Both the position numbers and the translations under genes were made by a program. From NCBI GenBank assembly GCA_028874795.1, contig JAPPHT010000080.1, forward strand, positions 1 through 52,591: DNA of 52,591 nt. Direction: 5' to 3'. Positions 26,112 to 33,906 of this stretch are shown here, in pieces. Source of the stretch: Chloroflexota bacterium. Lineage in GTDB: Bacteria; Chloroflexota; Dehalococcoidia; Lucifugimonadales; Australimonadaceae. Below the pieces are notes generated by a model. That model was not told the DNA's origin and did not search any database. It saw nothing but the letters and a program-made list of their open reading frames with translations. Every line of letters starts with the position of its first letter. The first letter of the stretch is position 1.

Positions 26112-27233
26112 CTAGACCGTCTTCTGAACGAGCTCGCCGTCCGCGAATTTCAACGCGTGCGTACGCTCGCCCGTCAGCATCTCGGTGTGCACCGATTTCG
26201 ACACCGGGGCAAGTTGAGCAACCATGCTCCATCTCTCGCCGCCGTCGCCGGTCCACCAGACCTCGCCGTCGGTCATGCCCGCGAACAGCTGAACGCTCGC
26301 ACCCGCCTCTTCGAGGCACATCGCCTCGACATTGCCGTGCAGGCGGTCGGGGAGGCCGCCCGTCAGCACCGTCCAGGAGCGTCCACCGTCGGTGCTCCTG
26401 CCGATCCTGCCGCCGGCGAACCCCTCGACCGACCCATCCTGCACCCAGGAACGCGGGCCCGTTCGCGAAGCCGACACGTACATCGTGTCCGGGTCGCTCG
26501 GCACGTGCACCAGCTGGTCCGGATAGCCGCCGATGTCGTTCTGCTTCCCGAACAGCTCCTGCCACGACCTCCCGCCATCCTCGCTCAGCAGCAGCCCGGC
26601 GCCACCGGTGGTCCGCAGCACGGACAGGTTGCGAGGGTCGATGACGGTGCGATGCACGTCCGGGTTCGGCACCTCGACGTCGGCCCAGGTCTCGCCGCCG
26701 TCCGTGCTCTCCAACAGCCCGCCGACCTCGATGCTCACGTATATGTGTTGACGGTCACGCGGGTGGAAGTTGATGTGCTTCAGGTGCGCCTCGAACGGGT
26801 CGGCGGCGAAGCGCCACCGGGGGACCGACGCGACCGACCGCACCGCGGGCAGTTCGGCCCACGTCATGCCCATGTCGTCGCTGTAGTAGAGGTGCGCCGG
26901 CTCCGTGCCGGCGAAGAGCCGCTTCCCGCCATCCCTATCGACCGCGGCGAGGCTGAACAGGCTGCGGACGTCGATGCCCGCGTCCCGCGCCTCCCACGTC
27001 TCACCGCCGTCCTCGCTGGCGTACACACCATCCCACCAGGCGCCTGCGAAGACCGTACCGTCCACGAACAGCAGCGCATGGATATGCCTGCCCTCCAGAG
27101 AACGGCCGACGACCGGCCAGCGGTCGCCGTCGCGGCGCAGCTTCACCACGCCGTCCATCGTCCCGACGAGCACCTCACCGCTCGGGAGGTCTGATGAATA
27201 TATCGTCGTGCCGCCGTGCGATAGTCCAAGCAT
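26112..27233 (-). CDS. Asp-box (BNR/VPS10-like) beta-propeller protein
   Basis: 373 residues with six Asp-box motifs: SEDGGETW, SDDMGMTW, STDGGETW, SEDGGRSW, STDGGRSW and TGDGGERW. No signal peptide is seen. I take the ATG at 27233, which follows GGAGGGCGGACTG; the frame stays open 54 bases further upstream without a site. It is paralogous to the propeller at 22183. It lies 72 bases behind the MFS gene on the same strand and may be the last gene of the module B run. The biochemical role is unknown. Confidence 0.83.
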   Translation of the reverse strand: MLGLSHGGTTIYSSDLPSGEVLVGTMDGVVKLRRDGDRWPVVGRSLEGRHIHALLFVDGTVFAGAWWDGVYASEDGGETWEARDAGIDVRSLFSLAAVDRDGGKRLFAGTEPAHLYYSDDMGMTWAELPAVRSVASVPRWRFAADPFEAHLKHINFHPRDRQHIYVSIEVGGLLESTDGGETWADVEVPNPDVHRTVIDPRNLSVLRTTGGAGLLLSEDGGRSWQELFGKQNDIGGYPDQLVHVPSDPDTMYVSASRTGPRSWVQDGSVEGFAGGRIGRSTDGGRSWTVLTGGLPDRLHGNVEAMCLEEAGASVQLFAGMTDGEVWWTGDGGERWSMVAQLAPVSKSVHTEMLTGERTHALKFADGELVQKTV

Positions 27234-27305
27234 CAGTCCGCCCTCCGTGTTGTCGTGCGCAAAGCATACAACGCCTGCCACCTCCACACCCGCCTCCGAC
27301 GACCG

Positions 27306-28577
27306 TCAACCCGTGCGCGGAGGGACCTCCCGCGGGCCGGGAGAGGCCCCGTACTGCCAGAGCGTCTTGACCCTGGCGGAGATCACGGCGATGAGCAGGG
27401 CTGATGCGCCCCCTCCCACGACGAGCGCAAGCTGAGGACCCAGCAGTGCGGCGGCCACGCCGATCTCCAGGGAGCCCGTACTGTTGGCCAGCGTCGAGAA
27501 CATCTGCGACGTCGCCGCGGTCCGCCCGCGGAAGTTGTCGGGGGCGACCAGCTGTATCAGCGCCTGGCGCAGCGTGTAGCTCACCATATCGGTCAGCCCC
27601 AGGCCAACAGTGGCCAGCAGGCCCAGCCAGAACCAGGGTGTTGCGCCCAGCAGGGCCACGAATGCGGCATAGCCCAGGCCGGATATCGCCAGGAGCACGC
27701 CCTTGCGGCGCACGTCGCCCATGCCCAGCAGGAGGAGGCTCGCGATCACTGCTCCGATGGCCGGCGCCGCGTTGAGGATGCCCAGTCCCGTTGCCCCCAC
27801 CCCGTAGACGTCCTTGGCCAGCACCGGCAGGAGGATCCTGTAGAAGCCGAAGGCCATCGCCGTCCAGTCGATAAGGAAGCCCGCGAAGATGATCTTCTGC
27901 TGCCACGCGAACTTCAGCCCATCGACGATCGCCGCGATGGAGACCCGCCTGCGGCCCGATTCTCCCTCCGGCACCCCGGACGTAGCGATGAGGACAAGCG
28001 CGCCCAGGCTCGCCACCTGGAGCATCCCGTTCGCCAGGTACGCATACCCGATGCCCGAGATGTCGACGATCGAACCCGCGAGGACGGGGCCGACCAGCAG
28101 TGTTCCCTGCGTCGGGACGCTGAGCAGGGTCACCGCGTTCATCATGTGCGAGCGAGGCACGAGACGCGCCATGAATGCGCGCTGGGCCGGCCCGCCCACG
28201 ACGGCGATGGCCCCCGAAAGGCTCGTCAGTAGCCAGAGGTGCCACACGGCAACAAGGTCGGCGAAGATGAGGAACGCCAGCAGAAAGGGAGCTGTCAGGC
28301 CGACGGTGTGGGTGACGATCAGCAGCTTCTTGCGGTCGAAGTGGTCCGCGATGCTCCCGCTCAGCAGGCCCAGAGTCAGTACCGGGACGGCCTGGAAGAG
28401 CCCCGTCAGCCCGAGCTGCACAGCCGACCCGGACAGCTCGTAGATCAGGTAGAAGTTCAGCATCTCCCGCATATAGCGGGCGAGGCCGCTGAAGATGCCG
28501 CCGATCCACAGGAGGCGGAAGTCGCGGAACGTCAACGACCCCCAGGGACGGATGCGCTCCTCCGGGCCGTCGTCCAT
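27306..28577 (-). CDS. MFS transporter (EntS/MFS_3-like)
   Basis: 423 residues with about twelve membrane helices. The loop 2-3 signature GSIADHFDRKK is the major-facilitator motif A. The overall pattern (RDFRLLWIGGIFSGLARYM at the N-terminus and FRGRTAATSQMFSTLANSTG near 345) matches EntS-type exporters. It would move a small molecule across the membrane by proton exchange, probably outward. The ATG at 28577 has an AAGGAAGA site; in-frame GTG codons 18 and 24 bases upstream are less well placed. It follows the permease by 118 bases. Confidence 0.85.
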   Translation of the reverse strand: MDDGPEERIRPWGSLTFRDFRLLWIGGIFSGLARYMREMLNFYLIYELSGSAVQLGLTGLFQAVPVLTLGLLSGSIADHFDRKKLLIVTHTVGLTAPFLLAFLIFADLVAVWHLWLLTSLSGAIAVVGGPAQRAFMARLVPRSHMMNAVTLLSVPTQGTLLVGPVLAGSIVDISGIGYAYLANGMLQVASLGALVLIATSGVPEGESGRRRVSIAAIVDGLKFAWQQKIIFAGFLIDWTAMAFGFYRILLPVLAKDVYGVGATGLGILNAAPAIGAVIASLLLLGMGDVRRKGVLLAISGLGYAAFVALLGATPWFWLGLLATVGLGLTDMVSYTLRQALIQLVAPDNFRGRTAATSQMFSTLANSTGSLEIGVAAALLGPQLALVVGGGASALLIAVISARVKTLWQYGASPGPREVPPRTG

Positions 28578-28695
28578 GCGGTCTTCTTCCTTCACAGACA
28601 CCCCTGCCTACGCCCGAACACACGACGTTCCGGGGAGCAGTGGAACGGTTGAAGCAAACAGCAGCACAGAGGCGCAACCTGCTGACGTTGGCACG

Positions 28696-30432
28696 TCATT
28701 GGTACTGGCGTACGCCGGCCTTCATGCCGTACTTCCTGGCTACGATGGCTGCGACGGTGGTCATCGCCCCGATGACGAGCGTCAGGATACCGGCGTTCTC
28801 CAGTTGCCGGCCGTAGCCGCCGATCATCCACTCGAGGCTGAGTATCGAAAGGGTGACCGTTCCCCGGCTGGCCAGCAGGATGATGCTGGCCGTCGTATTG
28901 GCCGCAAGGATGAAGTTGAACGTGCCGATCAGGACCATCGTCGGCATGATGAGCGGCACCCAGATGCGCCAGTACGTGCGCCACCATCCCGCCCCGTGTA
29001 CGCGGGCCGCGTCCTCGATCTCCTGTCCGATCTGCAGGAACGCGGTCTTGAACAGCTGCGACCCGGTCAGTTTCCCTTGCAGCACGATGACCAGCACCAG
29101 GATGTAGATGGTCCCGTACAACGGCACGAGGAACGGCGTGCCCAGGAACATCCAGAGCAGGCCGAGGCTGGCTAGCATCCCCGGCACTGCCGCAGACATC
29201 CAGATGATGCTGTCAAGAAAAGTCCTGCCCGGCCAGTTGGTCCGGACGAGGATGTAGGCCAGAATCGAAAAGAGGATGGGGCTGATGACCGCCGTGGACA
29301 TGCTCAACAACAGCGTGTTCTTGAACGCGTTCACGAAGAGGTCGTCGCTCAACACGGCGCTCCAGTGCTTCATCGTCAACAGGGGCGTAGCGCTGAAGAA
29401 GCCGACGCGCGTCATGAAGCTGCCGCCGATCAGTACGAGGATCGGGGCGAGGATGAGCATGATCAGGATGAAGACGATAAAGGCTGTTGCTACGGGCTGC
29501 CACTTGCCGAGCGAGATCAGCCCCGGCCGCATCTGGCCCGTCACCGTCGTGTACCTCTTCCTGGTCAAGAGCCAGCGCTGCAGGGGGACGATGATGGCGA
29601 TGATCCCCAGGGTGATGGATGCCAGGGCCGTCGCCTGGCCGTATTGAGGCGGGTCCTGGAGACGAACGAAGTCGTAGATCAGCGTGGAGTAGACGAAGAA
29701 CCGGATGGGTGTCCCCAACAGCAACTCGGTCTCGAACGAGCTGAACATCCGCACGACGTTCAACATGAAGACGACGACCAGCGCAGGCATCATCACCGGG
29801 AGCGTGACACGGAACAGCGTGCGCGCCGTCGAGGCGCCTGCCACGTGAGCGGCTTCCTCCAAGGCCGTGTCCATGTTTCTGAACGCCGGCGTCAGCAGCA
29901 TCACCTTCGCTGAGATCGCATTGCCCATAAGGTGGACGAATATGATTCCCGGCACGCTGTAGATGTTGAACACGGCCTCGTCGACGAACGGGAGGAACGT
30001 CAGCAACTTGTTCACGATGCCCACGTCCGGATCGAGCATGTAGATCCAGCCAAGCGTGACTGCGAGGCCCGGAATCATGAACGAGACCCAGAACAGGAAC
30101 TCGAAACCGTGCGTGAACGGGATGCGCGTCCTGGCGAGGAGCCACGCGATGAGCACCGCGGTCGGGAAGCTTATCGCGGTGTAGGAGAAGTAGACGAAGA
30201 AGGTGTTGCGGATCGCCGTCCACAACCTGGGCTGGGAGAAGGCGATGCTCCAGTTCTCAAGGGAGAACTCATAGGGCTCCCTGATCGAGGCGACGTTGAA
30301 GCTGTTGACGAGGATGAGGATGACGGGGTAGACGACGTATGCGCCCAGCGTGATGATGAGGGCGACCATGATGAACGTGGCCTTGGGCGGCAGCTGAACG
30401 TTGATCTTCAGTCGCCTTGCCTGAACGAGCAT
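28696..30432 (-). CDS. ABC transporter permease, two fused membrane domains
   Basis: 578 residues in two homologous halves with EAA loops EEAAHVAGASTARTLFRVTLPVM and EDAARVHGAGWWRTYWRIWVPLI. It is closely similar in plan to the permeases at 17115 and 48643 (iron(III)/organic-anion permease class). The start is ATG behind GGGGGAGATCTG. It pairs with the lipoprotein at 30534, separated from it by 101 bases that hold a 13-bp hairpin. No ATPase gene is adjacent, so energising must come from an unlinked ATPase. Confidence 0.9.
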   Translation of the reverse strand: MLVQARRLKINVQLPPKATFIMVALIITLGAYVVYPVILILVNSFNVASIREPYEFSLENWSIAFSQPRLWTAIRNTFFVYFSYTAISFPTAVLIAWLLARTRIPFTHGFEFLFWVSFMIPGLAVTLGWIYMLDPDVGIVNKLLTFLPFVDEAVFNIYSVPGIIFVHLMGNAISAKVMLLTPAFRNMDTALEEAAHVAGASTARTLFRVTLPVMMPALVVVFMLNVVRMFSSFETELLLGTPIRFFVYSTLIYDFVRLQDPPQYGQATALASITLGIIAIIVPLQRWLLTRKRYTTVTGQMRPGLISLGKWQPVATAFIVFILIMLILAPILVLIGGSFMTRVGFFSATPLLTMKHWSAVLSDDLFVNAFKNTLLLSMSTAVISPILFSILAYILVRTNWPGRTFLDSIIWMSAAVPGMLASLGLLWMFLGTPFLVPLYGTIYILVLVIVLQGKLTGSQLFKTAFLQIGQEIEDAARVHGAGWWRTYWRIWVPLIMPTMVLIGTFNFILAANTTASIILLASRGTVTLSILSLEWMIGGYGRQLENAGILTLVIGAMTTVAAIVARKYGMKAGVRQYQ

Positions 30433-30453
30433 CAGATCTCCCCCTGTAGTCCG

Positions 30454-30507
30454 GAACGGGGTGCAGCCTGCCTCTCAACCCTGTTGTGGCGGGACTGCAC
30501 CCCGTTC
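30454..30507 (-). terminator. Intercistronic hairpin after the binding-protein gene
   Basis: A perfect 13-bp inverted repeat GAACGGGGTGCAG / CTGCACCCCGTTC (30454-30466, 30495-30507), with a 28-base loop, lies between the binding-protein stop and the permease start. It lacks a T-tract. It is positioned exactly like the hairpins behind the other two binding-protein genes. Confidence 0.6.
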
Positions 30508-30533
30508 ACGCTATGCCGGAATTCCGCTCTCCC

Positions 30534-31832
30534 CTACGGGTTGCCCTGGAGCCAGTCCTCCCGGAGGACCTGCAGTTCCGCCCATGCAGTGTCGAAGTTC
30601 GTGTAGTACTTCGGGTCGCAGCAGGGGTTCGCGTAGGCGATGTCGTCGTACAGCACGTTCTCTGGCAGCACGCCGGTCTTGGTGGTGTCGATCCGCAGGG
30701 AGTTGTTCCCCGTTGACGTCTCCAGGACCTCCTGTGCCTCCTGTGTGAGGAGCCAGTTGATGAAGAGTTGCATCGCCGCCGGGTTGGGGGGCTGGTCGAC
30801 GGCCATGACGTTGCTGCCGCCGGTGCTGATCGTCAGCCCCTCTTCCATCGCATGGGGGAAGTAACGCTGGATGGGCAACCCCTCTGCGGTGAGGTCGTTG
30901 ACGACGCGGCCGCAGCCCAACAGACATATGTCCTCTTTCCCAAGCGCAACAGCCTCCGCCGCCTGCCGCTGGTCGGAGTAGACGACCAGGTCCTGCTCCC
31001 TGAGGAGCCGGCGCCAGAAGTCCGGCCCGACCTCGATGTGCACCCACGAGGCATTGTTGCCCTGGCCGGTGCCCCACGGCTCGGCGGAAGCCAGCCTGCC
31101 GTGCCATCGCTCGTCTTCGACGAAGTCCCAGTACGACTGCGTAGCCGCCAGGTCCTCCTCGGTCACATTGTCCGTATTCCAGGCGAAGGACGACTGGCGT
31201 CCTCCGTTGGCCGAGTAGCCCAGCGTGTAGGTCAGGTCCGGGTCGCTCAACCACAAGCGCCCCTGGAACCACTTGGAGGTGTCGAGAACGTCAGGGTGGA
31301 TGAGGAACGGTTCGATGGGTACGAGCATGTTGTTGGGGATCAGCAGGCTCCTTGGAGTCGTCGTCCCGGTCACCCACGCGTCCACCGAATAGATGCCCGC
31401 CTCACGCTCCGCCATCATGCGGTTGGCATTCTCGGAACCGGTACCGCCCTGCGAGGTCACCGCGATGCCGAAGTTCTCCTCGAATAGCGGGATAACAGCC
31501 GTCCGCAGCGCGCGCGACGTGTTGCCCGCCAGCACCAGGCTGAGCTCTCCCTCTGCCTGCGCCCTGGCGATCAGATCATCCCATTCGGCCTTGAACTGCT
31601 CCATCGCGTCCGGCGTGGGTGTGTTGGCCGGCGCGGCAGTCACCCCCGGTTCCGGCGCGGTAGTGGCCGCGGGGACAGGAGTTGCGGTCGGGGGTGGCGG
31701 CGGAGGACTGGTCGGCGTGGGCGTCGGGTCCGCCCCACAGGCCGCCAGGACCAGCGGCAACAGGAGAGCCAGGGCTCCTGCTGCGAGCATTCTCTTCACT
31801 CCCCCACCGCGGCTGAAACGTCTGATGAACAT
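30534..31832 (-). CDS. ABC transporter substrate-binding lipoprotein (AfuA-type fold)
   Basis: 432 residues from the ATG at 31832, which follows AGGAGGAGGGCC; 37 further in-frame codons upstream have no signal character. The lipobox is LAAC with C32, then a Thr/Pro linker, then the binding domain beginning EGELSLVLAGNTSRALRTA. Later landmarks are SYWDFVEDERWHGRL and NPAAMQLFINWLLTQEAQEVL. A CCDPKYY segment near the C-terminus is unusual. It delivers its ligand to the 28696 permease. The preceding Rieske oxygenase and bicupin suggest an organic ligand. Confidence 0.87.
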   Translation of the reverse strand: MFIRRFSRGGGVKRMLAAGALALLLPLVLAACGADPTPTPTSPPPPPPTATPVPAATTAPEPGVTAAPANTPTPDAMEQFKAEWDDLIARAQAEGELSLVLAGNTSRALRTAVIPLFEENFGIAVTSQGGTGSENANRMMAEREAGIYSVDAWVTGTTTPRSLLIPNNMLVPIEPFLIHPDVLDTSKWFQGRLWLSDPDLTYTLGYSANGGRQSSFAWNTDNVTEEDLAATQSYWDFVEDERWHGRLASAEPWGTGQGNNASWVHIEVGPDFWRRLLREQDLVVYSDQRQAAEAVALGKEDICLLGCGRVVNDLTAEGLPIQRYFPHAMEEGLTISTGGSNVMAVDQPPNPAAMQLFINWLLTQEAQEVLETSTGNNSLRIDTTKTGVLPENVLYDDIAYANPCCDPKYYTNFDTAWAELQVLREDWLQGNP

Positions 31833-31905
31833 GGCCCTCCTCCTGTGGTTGACTTGGGGTTGCTGCCCTATCGATCTGTCCTCTCGCTCCTCCTCGCGCG
31901 CGCCG

Positions 31906-32685
31906 TCACCGACCCGCACGAACGGGCCTGCCCGAACGGACATCGTCGATGTAGGAAGTGACGCTGTCGAAGATGGTCCTGGCGACAGGGCCGTATCTGG
32001 CCCTCGGTCGCTCCAGCTCGTTCGCGTTCCACCCGAGTACTCCCGGGACGACGGCGATATCCCCGTCGCAGTTGTCGCCCGCGCCTGTGCCGCTGATGGT
32101 CGGGATGCGAAGCGCCTTCGTCATCGAGGCGGCAACCTCGGGCGTCACGCCCGTGAGGATGACGCTGAAAGCACCCGCCTCCTGAAGGGCGAGCGCGTCG
32201 CGCATCAGCTTGTCCTCCGCGGACGAAAGGCCGTCCTGGGCGCCCCCGGTCATGCCGGAGGCCATCGGCGTCAAGCCCATATGCGCCTGCACGGGAATCC
32301 CCACCTCGACGATGCGTTGAACGACAGGCGCGAACTCGGCTCCGCCCTCCAGCTTGATCGCGTCGGCCCTGGTCTCTTTCATGAGCCGACCTGCGTTGCG
32401 GACGCCCTCCTCCACGCTCACCTGGTAGGTCATGAACGGCATGTCCGCTATCACGAACGTGCGGGGGGCCCCGCGGCGGACGCTGCGCGCCATGAGGATC
32501 ATCTCGTCCAGCGTGACGTCGTTGTTCGACTCGTGCCCCAGCAGGAACCGGCCGCCGCTGTCGCCGACGAGCATGAGGTCCGGCTCCGCCTTCGACAGGA
32601 TGCGGGCCATCTCGTAGTAGTACGCGGTGACCTCAACGATCCTGCGCTTCTCGTCCTTCATCCGCTGGATGTCAGCGATGTTCAT
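31906..32685 (-). CDS. PanB-like (ketopantoate hydroxymethyltransferase family) protein lacking the catalytic Glu
   Basis: 259 residues with the PanB/PEP-mutase barrel. The metal ligands D42 (VGDSGG), D81 (ADMPF) and E113 (KLEGG) are kept, with HMGLTP downstream. The position of the E. coli catalytic base Glu181 (LECVP) reads LTGVT, so it is T178. Canonical pantothenate synthesis is therefore doubtful; an aldolase or lyase acting on an alpha-keto acid, for example a ring-fission fragment, would fit the fold. I start at ATG 32685 with a GGAGG site. It lies 26 bases behind the bicupin and 73 ahead of the binding-protein gene. Confidence 0.78.
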   Translation of the reverse strand: MNIADIQRMKDEKRRIVEVTAYYYEMARILSKAEPDLMLVGDSGGRFLLGHESNNDVTLDEMILMARSVRRGAPRTFVIADMPFMTYQVSVEEGVRNAGRLMKETRADAIKLEGGAEFAPVVQRIVEVGIPVQAHMGLTPMASGMTGGAQDGLSSAEDKLMRDALALQEAGAFSVILTGVTPEVAASMTKALRIPTISGTGAGDNCDGDIAVVPGVLGWNANELERPRARYGPVARTIFDSVTSYIDDVRSGRPVRAGR

Positions 32686-32711
32686 GCGGCTGAGCCTCCA
32701 CTTGTCGGGGA

Positions 32712-33833
32712 CTACTGGTCGACGGGTGGCAGGCGGAGGTCGATTCCGCGCCGTTCCAACTCGCCGTAGTACTCCTCCCTGATGTTCGGGTCTTCCAGCG
32801 TGAAGCTCAGCTTGTACTGGAGGTCGTTCGGGTTGTCCCCTCTCGCCGCTCCACGCGGGTCGTACGTCGAGCCCGAGCCGTACTTCGCGGGACCCCCGCG
32901 CACGGCCAGCTGGCGGAACGGTTTCATCGCCACGTTGAAGTGCTGGTGAAACTCTCCGGTCATCGGAGCTATGACCGACCCCGGCTGGACCCACACCTTC
33001 TGGCGGTTCTCCGGGTTCATCTCGTCGCCGGGCATGAAGAGCAGCTCGTAGCCCTCTCCGTCCACGACGATCACGTGCGCGCCGGCGGCGTGCCGGTGGG
33101 CGGTCGTGTAGGTCCCCTCGGAGACCTCCAGGATGTGCAACCCGAGGCTGGTGTTCGCCATGGCGAGGCGCATGATGTACGTCCTCTCAGCGCGCTCGGG
33201 CCACTCGTCCAGATCAAAGTTCCGGATGTCCGGGATGAAGTTGGTCTCGAACAGTCTCAGGTTCCACTTCTTGCCCTCGCCCGAGAAGTAGTTCGGGGAG
33301 GACGAGAACCGGTCCTCGAAGACGTAGGGGCAGTTGAAGACGAAGTCCAGATTGTGGAAGTGCCTGATGATCTCGGGCATGTTGGTCCCGAACATGATGC
33401 GGCACGGCTCGCTCCCTGAGCCGTTGAACTCCTGGTGCCAGGCGTTCAGCGGGATGGCGAGCAGCGACCCCTCATGCCACTCCACGGCGTGCTGCTGTCC
33501 GCCCTCCTGCCACAGCGTGCTCGCCCCGCGGCCCTTCAGCACATACATCACCGCGTCGTACATGTGATGCTCGGGCTTCAGCTGCCCTCCGGGGGGAATC
33601 TCGACTATCTGGAGGTTGTTGACCTCCTGGTTGCCAAGGCGGGTGTAAGCAGCCTTGCCTCCCCGCCGCTCCCAATCGCCGAGCTCCAGTGTGATCAGGT
33701 CCTCCAGATAGCTGCCCTGGTAGAGGGGGACCCCCTCCTGCCGGACGAAGTCCTGGTACGCGCTCGCCACGTACCACTTGTCGAAATCGGGGTCTTTCTG
33801 GCTCTTGCGTTCCGCGCCGGTACTCTGTGTCAT
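32712..33833 (-). CDS. Bicupin protein, divergent paralog
   Basis: 373 residues with two cupin domains: LKPEHHMYDAVMYVLKGRG...AWHQEF (about 85-150) and YTTAHRHAAGAHVIVVDGEGYEL...GEFHQHFN (about 240-315). It resembles the tandem bicupins at 10.6-14.4 kb in layout and in the FVFNCPYVFEDRFSSSPNYF bridge, but is much diverged. Candidate roles are gentisate-1,2-dioxygenase-like ring cleavage or another Fe(II) cupin reaction. It starts at ATG after GGGAGTACCG. It sits between a Rieske oxygenase and a PanB-like gene in module B. Confidence 0.8.
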   Translation of the reverse strand: MTQSTGAERKSQKDPDFDKWYVASAYQDFVRQEGVPLYQGSYLEDLITLELGDWERRGGKAAYTRLGNQEVNNLQIVEIPPGGQLKPEHHMYDAVMYVLKGRGASTLWQEGGQQHAVEWHEGSLLAIPLNAWHQEFNGSGSEPCRIMFGTNMPEIIRHFHNLDFVFNCPYVFEDRFSSSPNYFSGEGKKWNLRLFETNFIPDIRNFDLDEWPERAERTYIMRLAMANTSLGLHILEVSEGTYTTAHRHAAGAHVIVVDGEGYELLFMPGDEMNPENRQKVWVQPGSVIAPMTGEFHQHFNVAMKPFRQLAVRGGPAKYGSGSTYDPRGAARGDNPNDLQYKLSFTLEDPNIREEYYGELERRGIDLRLPPVDQ

Positions 33834-33868
33834 CGGTACTCCCGTGGTATCCGGTATTAGGTTTGCTC

Positions 33869-33896
33869 GACAGGGGCACGAGGACGTGCCCCTGTC
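33869..33896 (-). terminator. Intercistronic hairpin between Rieske oxygenase and bicupin
   Basis: A perfect 12-bp stem GACAGGGGCACG / CGTGCCCCTGTC (33869-33880, 33885-33896) with a 4-base loop directly follows the Rieske oxygenase stop. There is no T-tract downstream, so it may tune or stabilise the message more than end it. Confidence 0.55.
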
Positions 33897-33906
33897 CGGT
33901 CATCGC

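Noticed and set aside
22183-27233. Secreted sialidases
   Set aside because: Asp-boxes occur in many propellers; no signal peptide or sialidase Arg triad/FRIP motif is evident.
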